A stretch of DNA of 64,000 nucleotides, taken from CAVZXS01 sp963779325 (GTDB lineage: Bacteria > Bacteroidota > Bacteroidia > Chitinophagales > Chitinophagaceae). The position numbers and the translations under genes were made by a program. Of this stretch, positions 25,165 through 33,287 are shown one piece after another. The DNA is taken from positions 62,001 to 126,000 of the forward strand of contig CAVZXS010000022.1 of NCBI GenBank assembly GCA_963779325.1. The letters are read 5' to 3'. How positions within the stretch are numbered: the first letter of the stretch is position 1; each line of letters starts with the position of its first letter. The notes under the pieces were generated by a model. The model was given only the letters and a program-made list of their open reading frames with translations, was not told the DNA's origin and searched no databases.

Positions 25165-25197
25165 GCCGGTGCCGATAAGTTCGGTACCGGCATTTTT
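25165..25197 (+). terminator. Terminator/attenuator between HMA and TlpA genes
   Basis: GCCGGTGCCG pairs with CGGTACCGGC (one wobble) around a 7-base loop, followed by ATTTTT. It ends 12 bases before the TlpA-like ATG, so it may be a partial terminator that reduces downstream expression. Confidence 0.6.
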
Positions 25198-25209
25198 AAA
25201 ATTCATTTT

Positions 25210-25701
25210 ATGAAACAAATAATTCATTTAGCAATTATAATCTTTTCACTTTCTTTTGCTGCTGCCGCACAATCGCAACCCGGACCGGGACAGTTTGCAC
25301 CGGAAATTGCTTTACCCGGTTTGAAAGGAGATACAATAAAACTCTCGTCCCTGAAAGGCAAAGTAGTATTGTTGGATTTTTGGGCTTCTTGGTGCGGCCC
25401 CTGCCGTGCAGCGAATAAAAAATTGGTAAAGACATACGGTAAATTCAAAAGCAAGGGCTTTGAGATATACGGCGTATCGCTTGACGAAAACCATACTGCC
25501 TGGAAAAAAGCTATTGCAAAGGACAAAATAACATGGAGCCAAATAATTGATGATGGCGGTTGGAATGCAAAAACCGCTATTGACTGGAATATAAATGCTA
25601 TACCAACCAATTACCTGATAGATAAAAACGGTAAACTGCGCGGAATGGATCTTGGCGGAAAAGATTTGGAGAACGCCATTGCAGAATTATTAAAAGAATA
25701 A
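25210..25701 (+). CDS. TlpA-like periplasmic thiol-disulfide oxidoreductase
   Basis: 163 aa thioredoxin-fold protein with a signal peptide (AAAQSQ near residue 20). The active site WASWCGPC puts the redox Cys at 62 and 65, and the cis-Pro loop NAIPTNYLID is intact. The TlpA/ResA-type beginning (APEIALPGLKGDTIKLSSLKGKVVLLDFW) is clear. In this context it probably keeps the cysteines of neighbouring metal-binding proteins reduced, or helps deliver copper. It is followed by the barrel gene after six bases. Confidence 0.92.
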   Translation: MKQIIHLAIIIFSLSFAAAAQSQPGPGQFAPEIALPGLKGDTIKLSSLKGKVVLLDFWASWCGPCRAANKKLVKTYGKFKSKGFEIYGVSLDENHTAWKKAIAKDKITWSQIIDDGGWNAKTAIDWNINAIPTNYLIDKNGKLRGMDLGGKDLENAIAELLKE

Positions 25702-25707
25702 ACTGTC

Positions 25708-26538
25708 ATGAAAAAATTATTTATACTTCCGATACTGGTTTTTTCTATTTCACTTTTCGGGCAGGAGTTGTATGTATTTACCGAACCGGCTTCCAATATG
25801 CCGGCCAAGTCAATTTTTGTAAAGACTGCAGGTCGTTTCAGCAGTACCAGTCAGCGGTACGATCGGTTTACGCAGCGCTATACTCCCGAAGTGATGTTGG
25901 GTGTCAGTAAAAAATTAATGATGCATGTAGGCGGTACGTTTTCCAATATGCATACAAACGAATTGACCGGCGAATCAATTTTTTTATACAGCAAGTACCG
26001 TTTTCTTTCACTGGATGATGTGCATACCCATTTTCGAATGGCGGCTTTTGTGAATGCATCGAAAAGTTTTGTTCCCTTTCATAATGAAGATGTAAGCTTA
26101 ATGGGCGACAAAACCGGTGTAGAAGCAGGGGTAATAGCCACACAACTGTGGCACAAGTTTGCTTTGTCGGGTACGGTGAGCCATGCGCAGTTGTTGGACG
26201 AATCGAGGTATAATAAAATTATTTATGTCCCGTCGCGTATTTACAAAGCGATGAGTTATTCTTTATCGGCCGGGTACCTGTTATTGCCCCGGGAATATAA
26301 AAACTATAAACAGCTTAATGTAAACCTCTATACGGAACTGTTGGCTCAACAGACATTGGATCGGAAAAGAAATTATGTTGACCTGGCGCCGGCGGTGCAG
26401 TTTATCATCAACAGTAATTCAAAAATTAATATAGGCTACCGTTTTCAAATTGCCGGCAATATCGAAAGAATGACGCAAAATTATTTATTGGTAAGTTTTG
26501 AAAGAGCATTTCTAAATGCGCTGAAGAAAAAGAGCTGA
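25708..26538 (+). CDS. Predicted outer-membrane beta-barrel protein
   Basis: 276 aa with a signal peptide ending LFGQ-E near residue 19. The rest has strongly alternating hydrophobic strands (YTPEVMLGVSKKLMMHVGGTF, FALSGTVSHAQLL, SYSLSAGYLLLP, INIGYRFQIAGNI) and ends YLLVSFERAFLNALKKKS. No named family is confidently recognised; small barrels like this are often annotated as transporters near metal genes in Bacteroidota. It lies six bases after the TlpA gene in the metal cluster, with a strong terminator behind it, and so probably closes that transcript. Confidence 0.72.
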   Translation: MKKLFILPILVFSISLFGQELYVFTEPASNMPAKSIFVKTAGRFSSTSQRYDRFTQRYTPEVMLGVSKKLMMHVGGTFSNMHTNELTGESIFLYSKYRFLSLDDVHTHFRMAAFVNASKSFVPFHNEDVSLMGDKTGVEAGVIATQLWHKFALSGTVSHAQLLDESRYNKIIYVPSRIYKAMSYSLSAGYLLLPREYKNYKQLNVNLYTELLAQQTLDRKRNYVDLAPAVQFIINSNSKINIGYRFQIAGNIERMTQNYLLVSFERAFLNALKKKS

Positions 26539-26573
26539 GAAAATAAAATTTTACGCCTTCGTAAAATAATAGA

Positions 26574-26605
26574 AATTGCTGCCCGGAAGGCGGCAATTTT
26601 TTTTT
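26574..26605 (+). terminator. Terminator after the barrel gene
   Basis: AATTGCTGCC pairs with GGCGGCAATT (one G-T wobble) around CGGAA, followed by a long T-run. Confidence 0.75.
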
Positions 26606-26661
26606 ATACCTTAACGGGAACAAAAAATTAATTTAAACTCTCTTTAAAATTTCACACCCGG

Positions 26662-27876
26662 ATGAATAAATTATTTATCATTTATCTATTTTCTTTTACT
26701 GTTTCCTGTACACAGGGTTCACAAAAGAAAAAGAGCGGCCTGCCGGCCGGAAATTTAAAGGAAATTGCTTCGCCTGCTGATTCGCTATGTGCCGAGCCTT
26801 ATTTGTTTACCGACAATACAGGCAAAGTTTATTTATCATGGATACATAAAACTGATTCAATAAGCTCTCTTAAATTTTCTGTATTGAATAATAACGAAGG
26901 ATGGTCTAAGCCGATTGTAATTGCCGCTGGCAATAATTGGTTTGTAAATTGGGCCGACTATCCAATCATGACATCATACAACGGCGATTCCTTACTTGCA
27001 CATATTTTGGAGAAGAACGGAAAGGGAACTTTTGCTTACGATGTAAAACTTACTGTATCCGCCGACAGCGGAAAAACGTGGAGTACGCCAAAGCTGCTGA
27101 ATGATGACGGTAAACAAGCCGAGCACGGGTTTGTATCAATGACTTCGTATAAAAACAACTACTTTGTTTCATGGCTCGACGGAAGAAATACAGCAACAAC
27201 CGGCGGCCATGAGAATCATAAAGACCATCAGGGTGCCATGAGCCTGCGGGCAGCGGTAGTTGACAGGCAAATGAAAAAAATAAATGAGACTGAACTTGAT
27301 AATCGAGTTTGCGATTGTTGCCAAACCGGTTCTGCATTAACCGCTGCCGGACCGGTAGTAGTATATCGCGACCGATCAGGGGATGAAATAAGAGATATAT
27401 CCATTGTACGTATGGTGAATAATAAATGGACAAACCCCAAAACTATTTTTGATGATGGATGGAAGATTGACGGTTGCCCCGTAAACGGCCCCCGCATTGC
27501 AGCTGTAAGTAACAACCTTGCCATAGCTTGGTTTTCTTCGCCTGATCAAAATGCGCAGGTAAAAATTATTTTCTCAGATGATGGAGGCGCTACTTTTAAG
27601 AATCCTGTTCGTATTGATGAAGGAAGAGGGCTTGGGAGGGTTGACATACTGATGCTAAATGAAATAACAGCCTTGGTAACCTGGATGGAAGGAGCGTTGA
27701 TTAAAGCCGTTAAAGTACACAATGACGGCACAAAAGAGCCTTCTCTAATTATTGCTTCAACTTCTGAAGCAAGGTCGGCGGGGTTCCCGCAAATGACTGC
27801 ATCGGGTAATAAAATAATTTTTGCGTGGACCGATGATAAACTAAAAACGATAAAGACTTCTATTCTCATCTTATAA
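26662..27876 (+). CDS. Sialidase-like Asp-box beta-propeller lipoprotein with CDCC motif
   Basis: 404 aa lipoprotein (lipobox TVSC, Cys near 16). At least two Asp-box motifs are visible (SADSGKTW and SDDGGATF), indicating a BNR-type beta-propeller. The catalytic Arg triad and Tyr of true sialidases are not evident. Instead there is a conserved cysteine cluster, RVCDCCQTG (Cys217, 219, 220), followed by YRDRSGDEIRDI and DGCPVNGP (Cys272). This combination recurs in a family found near copper and redox genes, so metal binding or redox is a better guess than glycan hydrolysis. It lies between the metal-protein cluster and the TonB receptor. Confidence 0.8.
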   Translation: MNKLFIIYLFSFTVSCTQGSQKKKSGLPAGNLKEIASPADSLCAEPYLFTDNTGKVYLSWIHKTDSISSLKFSVLNNNEGWSKPIVIAAGNNWFVNWADYPIMTSYNGDSLLAHILEKNGKGTFAYDVKLTVSADSGKTWSTPKLLNDDGKQAEHGFVSMTSYKNNYFVSWLDGRNTATTGGHENHKDHQGAMSLRAAVVDRQMKKINETELDNRVCDCCQTGSALTAAGPVVVYRDRSGDEIRDISIVRMVNNKWTNPKTIFDDGWKIDGCPVNGPRIAAVSNNLAIAWFSSPDQNAQVKIIFSDDGGATFKNPVRIDEGRGLGRVDILMLNEITALVTWMEGALIKAVKVHNDGTKEPSLIIASTSEARSAGFPQMTASGNKIIFAWTDDKLKTIKTSILIL

Positions 27877-27957
27877 TTTTTTTTCCGAGTTTCTCAATTT
27901 ATTGAGCCGCAGTTCATTATTTATTTTTTAGTAAAATAGTAAAGACCGCCGTAAAAA

Positions 27958-27979
27958 AGCGGGCATTATCTTTTGCCCG
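27958..27979. other. GC-rich hairpin over the TonB receptor -33 region
   Basis: CGGGCA pairs with TGCCCG across a short A/T loop, preceded on the plus strand by AAAAAAG. On the minus strand it would be T-tailed like a terminator, but no minus-strand gene precedes it. Its right arm overlaps the -33 TTTG. Confidence 0.45.
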
Positions 27980-28002
27980 TATTGAAATACTTGTTACATT
28001 TG
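27972..28002 (+). promoter_or_regulatory. Promoter of the TonB-dependent receptor
   Basis: TTTG at 27972-27975, a 19-base spacer and TACATTTG at 27995-28002 match the Bacteroidota consensus exactly. The transcription start should fall near 28008, within the palindrome described next. Confidence 0.65.
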
Positions 28003-28005
28003 ACT

Positions 28006-28039
28006 AAATATATTTTTAGACATGTCTAAAAATATATTT
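28006..28039. promoter_or_regulatory. Perfect 34-bp palindromic operator candidate
   Basis: The half-site AAATATATTTTTAGACA (28006-28022) is followed immediately by its exact reverse complement (28023-28039), with the core TTTAGACATGTCTAAA. It starts three bases after the -7 box and ends 14 bases before the receptor ATG. A protein bound here would block transcription initiation. The symmetric TTTAG...CTAAA form recalls DtxR/MntR-type metalloregulator sites, but no such regulator is in the window. Confidence 0.7.
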
Positions 28040-28053
28040 CCAAGACCTTAAAC

Positions 28054-30336
28054 ATGAAAAGATATTTACTAGGTTTACTTTTTTCTATACTTACTTTTAC
28101 CGCTTTTACGCAACGTACTGTTTACGGCGAAGTAGTGAACGAACAAAACGGCGAAGCCGTAGCGGGAGCTACCGTTTCCCTGCAGGATTCTTCTCTTACC
28201 GTGTTGTGCGACGATAAAGGAAAATTTTCAATACAAGTAACTTCCGCTGCCGTATTACGAATTACCGCCATTGGTTTCGAGTCGAAATTATTTACACCCG
28301 GTATTAAAGATCGTGTCGTTATAGCCTTATTGCCCGATCAAAAAGAACTGGACGCCGTAGTGGTGAGCGGTACCATGAGGGCCGTTAAGAAATCAGAAAG
28401 TCCCGTGTCTGTGGAAGTGTATACACAACAGTTTTTTAAGAAGAACCCGACGCCGAGTATTTTTGAATCGCTGCAAAATGTGAACGGTGTTCGTCCGCAG
28501 TTAAATTGCAGTGTGTGCAATACCGGCGATATACATATCAATGGATTGGAAGGCCCTTATACAATGATAACGATTGACGGTATGCCCATCGTAAGCAGCC
28601 TGGCATCGGTATATGGTTTATTCGGTATTCCTTCGCAATTGATAGACAGAATTGAAATTGTAAAAGGTCCCGCTTCGGGTTTATACGGTTCCGAGGCGAT
28701 TGGCGGGCTGATAAATATCATTACAAAATCGCCGGAGAAAGCCCCTTTGTTTACCGCCAATTTCATGAGTACGAATTGGCGGGAACATAATCTTGATATA
28801 GGCGCTAAAATTAAAATAGGTAAAAAAACAACTTCGCTTTCGGGTATAAATTATTTTAATTATCAAAACCCGATTGATAAAAATAATGACCGGTTTACCG
28901 ATGTGACCTTGCAGCACAGAATTTCTATTTTTAATAAATTTAATTTTACCCGAAAAAATAACCGGGCGGCAACAATTGCGGGCAGGTATTTTTATGAAAA
29001 TCGTTGGGGCGGCGATATGCGGTGGAATAAAAATTTAAGGGGTACGGACAGTATTTATGGTGAAAGCATTTATACAAAACGTTGGGAGCTCATCGGTAAT
29101 TACCAACTGCCTGTACAAGAAAGCATGTTTTTTTCTTTCTCCGCTACGGGCCATAACCAGGATTCTTATTACGGCGCTACACCATATACCGGTAATCAAC
29201 GAATTGCTTTCAGTCAGTTTACTTGGGATAAACAAGCAGGTACGGCGCACAACCTGTTAATCGGTTCCGCACTTCGTTATAATTTTTATGATGACAATTC
29301 CACCGCTACTATTGATACACTTACGGGATATAACAAACCTGACAAAAATATTATTCCCGGTGTTTTTTTGCAGGATGAATGGAAACTGAGTGCTCAGCAT
29401 TTATTGCTGCTCGGTCTTCGTTACGATTACCATCCCGTACATAAAAATATTATCACCCCGCGTATTGCATGGAAATGGTCTATGAAAAATAAACAAGCAG
29501 TACGATTAAATGCGGGAACCGGTTTTCGTGTAGTAAGTTTATTTACCGAAGAACATGCGGCATTGACCGGCGCAAGGGCGGTAGAGTTAAGAGAATCATT
29601 AAACCCTGAAAAGAGTTTTAATATAAATTTTAACTATACAAAATATTACCGGTGGCAAAATGTTTCGCTTAATATAGATGCTTCCGCGTGGTATTCGCAT
29701 TTTACCAACCAAATCATTGCTGATTACGATACCGATCCGAATAAAATAATTTATAAGAATCTCGACGGATTTGCAGCATCAAAAGGAGCAACTCTGAACT
29801 TGGAATTCAATATAGGTCACCGGTTCAAGAGTTTATTGGGGGCAACAGTATTGGATGTAACTAAAGTAGAAACGCTGCAGGGTGTAAAAACCAAACTGCG
29901 GCCGGTACTTACCGAAAAATGGAGCGGCACCTGGGCCGTAACTTATATTTTTCCCGCGGCGGGATTTACGATTGATTACACCGGTAATATTTATGGACCG
30001 ATGCGCTTGCCTGTATTATCCGTTACTGATCCGCGGCCCCGTTATTCGCCTGTTTGGAGTATTCAAAATATTCAATTTACCAAATTGCTGAGCTCTAAGG
30101 TTGAATTATTTGGCGGTATAAAAAATTTGATGAATTGGACACCGGCGAAAAATACGCCGTTCATTATTGCCCGTTCACATGATCCCTTTGATAAAAAAGT
30201 GGAATATGACGCGGCGGGTAATGTATTGGCCACCGCGGAGAACCCTTATGCACTTACTTTCGATCCTTCGTATGTATACGCTCCCAACCAGGGCATACGT
30301 TTTTTTGCAGGTGTGCGATTTACGGTTAAAAAATAA
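28054..30336 (+). CDS. TonB-dependent receptor, probable metal uptake, CSVC in the plug
   Basis: 760 aa outer-membrane receptor. After the signal peptide (FTQ near 20) comes a carboxypeptidase-regulatory-like domain (VYGEVVNEQNGEAVAGATV, residues about 21-100). Then comes the plug (SVEVYTQQFFKK..., IEIVKGPASGLYGSEAIGGLINIITK) and a 22-strand barrel ending AGVRFTVKK. The plug contains Cys152 and Cys155 in QLNCSVCNTGDIHINGLEGPY, a motif that could hold a soft metal. There is no SusD partner, so it is not a glycan system. It has its own promoter under a perfect palindrome and lies downstream of the HMA/TlpA/Asp-box genes. Copper or another transition metal is the likeliest substrate, but this is inference. 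Confidence 0.92.
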   Translation: MKRYLLGLLFSILTFTAFTQRTVYGEVVNEQNGEAVAGATVSLQDSSLTVLCDDKGKFSIQVTSAAVLRITAIGFESKLFTPGIKDRVVIALLPDQKELDAVVVSGTMRAVKKSESPVSVEVYTQQFFKKNPTPSIFESLQNVNGVRPQLNCSVCNTGDIHINGLEGPYTMITIDGMPIVSSLASVYGLFGIPSQLIDRIEIVKGPASGLYGSEAIGGLINIITKSPEKAPLFTANFMSTNWREHNLDIGAKIKIGKKTTSLSGINYFNYQNPIDKNNDRFTDVTLQHRISIFNKFNFTRKNNRAATIAGRYFYENRWGGDMRWNKNLRGTDSIYGESIYTKRWELIGNYQLPVQESMFFSFSATGHNQDSYYGATPYTGNQRIAFSQFTWDKQAGTAHNLLIGSALRYNFYDDNSTATIDTLTGYNKPDKNIIPGVFLQDEWKLSAQHLLLLGLRYDYHPVHKNIITPRIAWKWSMKNKQAVRLNAGTGFRVVSLFTEEHAALTGARAVELRESLNPEKSFNINFNYTKYYRWQNVSLNIDASAWYSHFTNQIIADYDTDPNKIIYKNLDGFAASKGATLNLEFNIGHRFKSLLGATVLDVTKVETLQGVKTKLRPVLTEKWSGTWAVTYIFPAAGFTIDYTGNIYGPMRLPVLSVTDPRPRYSPVWSIQNIQFTKLLSSKVELFGGIKNLMNWTPAKNTPFIIARSHDPFDKKVEYDAAGNVLATAENPYALTFDPSYVYAPNQGIRFFAGVRFTVKK

Positions 30337-30404
30337 TAGTAACATATTATCCGCATTAATAAATCGCGGCATAACAAACAATTTTTTTTTCCTTTATCTC
30401 AGTT

Positions 30405-30412
30405 TACATTTG
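30405..30412 (+). promoter_or_regulatory. Candidate -7 box of tex
   Basis: TACATTTG, a perfect TAnnTTTG, 20 bases before ATG 30433. No TTTG was found at the -33 distance. Confidence 0.35.
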
Positions 30413-30432
30413 CCGCCCAAACAAAAAAACCT

Positions 30433-32733
30433 ATGGAGCAGAAATATGCGCAGAAGATTGCCGGCGAACTTAATCTCAGCTTAAAGCAAATAAACAGTAT
30501 TTACGAACTGCATAACGAGGGTTCTACCATTCCTTTTATAGCCCGTTACCGGAAAGAAGCTACGGGTAATATGGATGAAGTGCAAATAGCTGATGCAATA
30601 GAGCAAATTAAATATTTTGCCGAGCTGGAAAAAAGAAAAGAAACGGTTCTAAAAACAATCGAAGGATTGGGCAAGCTTACGCCTGAACTGAAAAAGCGAA
30701 TTGAAGATTGTACTGACACCGCCGTATTGGAAGATATCTATTTGCCCTACAAACCAAAAAGAAAAACAAAGGCTTCCGTAGCCATAGAAAAAGGATTGGA
30801 ACCGCTGGCTGATATTTTATTGGAACAAAAAAATATTGATGTACAGGCAGAAGCTCAAAAATTTATTAGAGACAATGTGAAAGATGCTGCTGAAGCATTG
30901 CAGGGAGCAAGAGATATTATCGCCGAACGGGTTTCGGAAAATGAGCAGGCGAGAAATGCCGTGCGAAAATTATTTCAGGAAACCGCTTCTATTTCATCAC
31001 GGATTTTAACCACAAAAAAAGATGATGAGAATGCGCAGAAGTACCGCGACTATTTTGAATTTAAAGAACCGCTTTCGCAAAGTCCTTCTCATCGCATATT
31101 GGCCATACGCCGCGGCGAGAAGGAAGATTTTTTAATAATGGAAATAACGGTGGAAAAAGAACAGGCGGTAGAATTGCTAAAGAAAATTTTTATTAAACCA
31201 GATAATGCCGCATCGGCGGAAGTAGCGACTGCTGTGGATGACAGCTATAACCGACTCTTAAAATTTTCGATAGAAACGGAGTTCAGGATGAGCAGTAAAT
31301 TAAAAGCCGATGAAGAAGCCATTCGTGTTTTTGCTGAAAATCTGCGCCAGCTTTTATTGGCTTCGCCGTTGGGGCAAAAAAATATATTAGCCATTGACCC
31401 GGGTTTTCGTACAGGTTGCAAAATAATTTGTTTGAATAAACAGGGAACCTTTCTGCATTACGCCAATATATTTCCGCATGCGCCGCAAAATGATTGGCAA
31501 AAAGCGTCGAATACATTAAAAGAATTGGTTGCTAAATATGATATTGAAGCGATTGGTTACGGTAACGGCACGGCGGGTAAAGAAACGGAACAGCTGGTAC
31601 GCGGCATTGATTTTGGGAAACCCGTTGCCGTATTTATGGTAAATGAAAGCGGTGCTTCTATTTATTCGGCAAGTGAAGTAGCGAGAGAAGAATTCCCTGA
31701 CGAAGATGTAACGGTACGCGGCGCTATCAGTATTGGTCGCAGGTTATTGGATCCGTTGAGTGAGTTGGTAAAAATAGATGCCAAGAGTATTGGTGTGGGG
31801 CAATACCAGCATGATGTAAATCAAACCAAATTAAAAGAATCATTGGACCTGGTAGTACAAAGCTGCGTAAACTTTGTAGGTGTCAATTTGAATACAGCCG
31901 GCAAACATTTATTGGCCTATGTCTCGGGGTTGAGTGCGACAGTGGCAAAAAATATTGTGGAATACAGAAATAAAAACGGTCAATTTAAAAACCGCGAAGA
32001 ATTAAAAAAAATTTCGATGCTGGGGCCGAAGGCGTATGAACAGTGCGCCGGATTTTTAAGAATACCTGATGCGGAAAACCCGTTGGATAATTCGGCCGTA
32101 CACCCGGAGAGTTATCATTTGGTACATACCATGACAAAAAAATTAAATTGTACCATTACGGATTTAATACAAAAGCCGGAGATACGAAAGGCGATTAAAG
32201 TAAAAGATTTTATAACCGAAACGGCGGGGCAATTTACCATAGAAGATATTTTGAAAGAACTGGAAAAACCCGGCCGTGATCCGCGTTCTGCTATCGAAGA
32301 ATTTCGTTATGCCGAAGGCGTGAACACGATGGACGATTTAAAACCCGGTATGAAAGTACCCGGCATCATCACCAATATTACCAACTTTGGCGCTTTTGTA
32401 GATGTGGGTGTAAAGCAGGACGGGCTGGTACATATCTCACATTTAAGTAATCGGTTTATTACCGACCCCAATGAAGCCGTTAAGCTGAACCAAAAAGTAA
32501 TGGTAACGGTATTGGAAGTAGATGCCGCGAGAAAAAGAATTGCTTTGTCGATGAAGGATGCGGGAGGTCATGGTTCGGAAGTCGGAAGTAAGAAGTCAGA
32601 GGTCAGAGGTCAGAAGTCGGAGGGGAGAGGGCAGAAGTCGGAAGCAGGAGGTCGGAAACCTGATACATTAAAAAAACCGCTTAATGCATTTGAAGCAAAG
32701 TTGATGGAGCTGAAGAAGAAGTTTAAGGAGTAG
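30433..32733 (+). CDS. tex: Tex family RNA-binding protein (S1 domain)
   Basis: 766 aa. The N-terminal helical domain (IPFIARYRKEATGNMDE) is followed by the YqgF/RNase H-like core (LAIDPGFRTGCKI, ESGASIYSASEVAREEFP). Then come the helix-hairpin-helix domains (GVNLNTAGKHLLAYVSGLS) and an S1 domain (GMKVPGIITNITNFGAFVDVGVKQDGLVHIS, residues about 640-705). Tex acts in transcription and RNA metabolism. After the S1 domain an unusual Gly/Ser/Lys/Glu-rich stretch (residues 714-742) is encoded by twelve 7-bp repeats, and the normal tail (LNAFEAKLMELKKKFKE) resumes. The gene is complete and has its own terminator. Confidence 0.95.
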   Translation: MEQKYAQKIAGELNLSLKQINSIYELHNEGSTIPFIARYRKEATGNMDEVQIADAIEQIKYFAELEKRKETVLKTIEGLGKLTPELKKRIEDCTDTAVLEDIYLPYKPKRKTKASVAIEKGLEPLADILLEQKNIDVQAEAQKFIRDNVKDAAEALQGARDIIAERVSENEQARNAVRKLFQETASISSRILTTKKDDENAQKYRDYFEFKEPLSQSPSHRILAIRRGEKEDFLIMEITVEKEQAVELLKKIFIKPDNAASAEVATAVDDSYNRLLKFSIETEFRMSSKLKADEEAIRVFAENLRQLLLASPLGQKNILAIDPGFRTGCKIICLNKQGTFLHYANIFPHAPQNDWQKASNTLKELVAKYDIEAIGYGNGTAGKETEQLVRGIDFGKPVAVFMVNESGASIYSASEVAREEFPDEDVTVRGAISIGRRLLDPLSELVKIDAKSIGVGQYQHDVNQTKLKESLDLVVQSCVNFVGVNLNTAGKHLLAYVSGLSATVAKNIVEYRNKNGQFKNREELKKISMLGPKAYEQCAGFLRIPDAENPLDNSAVHPESYHLVHTMTKKLNCTITDLIQKPEIRKAIKVKDFITETAGQFTIEDILKELEKPGRDPRSAIEEFRYAEGVNTMDDLKPGMKVPGIITNITNFGAFVDVGVKQDGLVHISHLSNRFITDPNEAVKLNQKVMVTVLEVDAARKRIALSMKDAGGHGSEVGSKKSEVRGQKSEGRGQKSEAGGRKPDTLKKPLNAFEAKLMELKKKFKE
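32574..32657. repeat. Heptad repeat, locus 3, inside the tex reading frame
   Basis: Twelve 7-bp units around consensus GTCRGAR, for example GTCGGAA, GTCAGAG, GTCAGAA and GGCAGAA. The total is 84 bases, an exact multiple of three, so the tex frame is preserved. Part of the array (GAGGTCAGAAGTC) also occurs, inverted, in the intergenic array at 46340-46395. Confidence 0.85.
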
Positions 32734-32824
32734 GGGGAATTGCAGCGTGATATCAAGCACAATCATTTAAATTGACAGCGATAAAAGATATAAGATACAG
32801 CAGCTTTGCTATAAATATTTTAAG

Positions 32825-32851
32825 GCCGCTCAGTGATGAGTGGCTTATTTT
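32825..32851 (+). terminator. Terminator after tex
   Basis: GCCGCTCA pairs with TGAGTGGC (one wobble) around GTGA, followed by TTATTTTATTT. Confidence 0.6.
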
Positions 32852-32872
32852 ATTTGGAGTGAATATTCATCC

Positions 32873-32901
32873 CAACAAAAACCCCGCCAATCGGCAGGGT
32901 T
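32873..32901 (-). terminator. Terminator after secG
   Basis: On the minus strand AACCCTGCC pairs with GGCGGGGTT (one mismatch) around GATT, followed by TTTGTT. It lies about 20 bases beyond the secG stop. Confidence 0.65.
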
Positions 32902-32922
32902 GTATAAATTAATTGTATAAGA

Positions 32923-33285
32923 TTATTTCTTTGTAGAATCGCCGCCGGGTAATGCACCGGGGAAAGTTGTTGTACCGGGAGCATTTGCAGGAGCTTGTTG
33001 GTTTGCACCTTGCCCGCCTACTTTGCCACCTTTGTCCTGTCCGCCGCTTGCTACTGCTTTTTTATCTATAAACATAGCCGACATCAGGCACAGTACACCA
33101 ATAACGCCTGCAAATACCCACGTACCTTTTTCCAATACATCTGTGGTTTGTTTTACACCCATAAATTGGTTGCTTATACCTGCAATATTACCGGCCAATC
33201 CGCCGCCTTTGGGGTTTTGTACCAATACAATAAAACCCAACACTATAGCCGCTAAAATTATCAGTATTACAAATAAAATGGTCAT
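32923..33285 (-). CDS. secG: Preprotein translocase subunit SecG
   Basis: 120 aa inner-membrane protein that supports SecYEG-mediated export. There are two hydrophobic segments (residues about 3-20 and 54-73). Between them lies the family loop VLVQNPKGGGLAGNIAGISNQFMGVKQTTDVLEKGTW. The Gly/Gln/Ala-rich, disordered C-terminal tail is usual in Bacteroidota SecG. It is the last gene of the minus-strand run miaB, sigma-54 activator, lptE, TPR protein, secG, following the TPR gene after two bases. Confidence 0.93.
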   Translation of the reverse strand: MTILFVILIILAAIVLGFIVLVQNPKGGGLAGNIAGISNQFMGVKQTTDVLEKGTWVFAGVIGVLCLMSAMFIDKKAVASGGQDKGGKVGGQGANQQAPANAPGTTTFPGALPGGDSTKK

Positions 33286-33287
33286 AA

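Noticed and set aside
26662..27876. True sialidase function for the Asp-box lipoprotein
   Set aside because: Asp-boxes are present, but no catalytic Arg triad or Tyr was found, and the Cys motifs and context point elsewhere.
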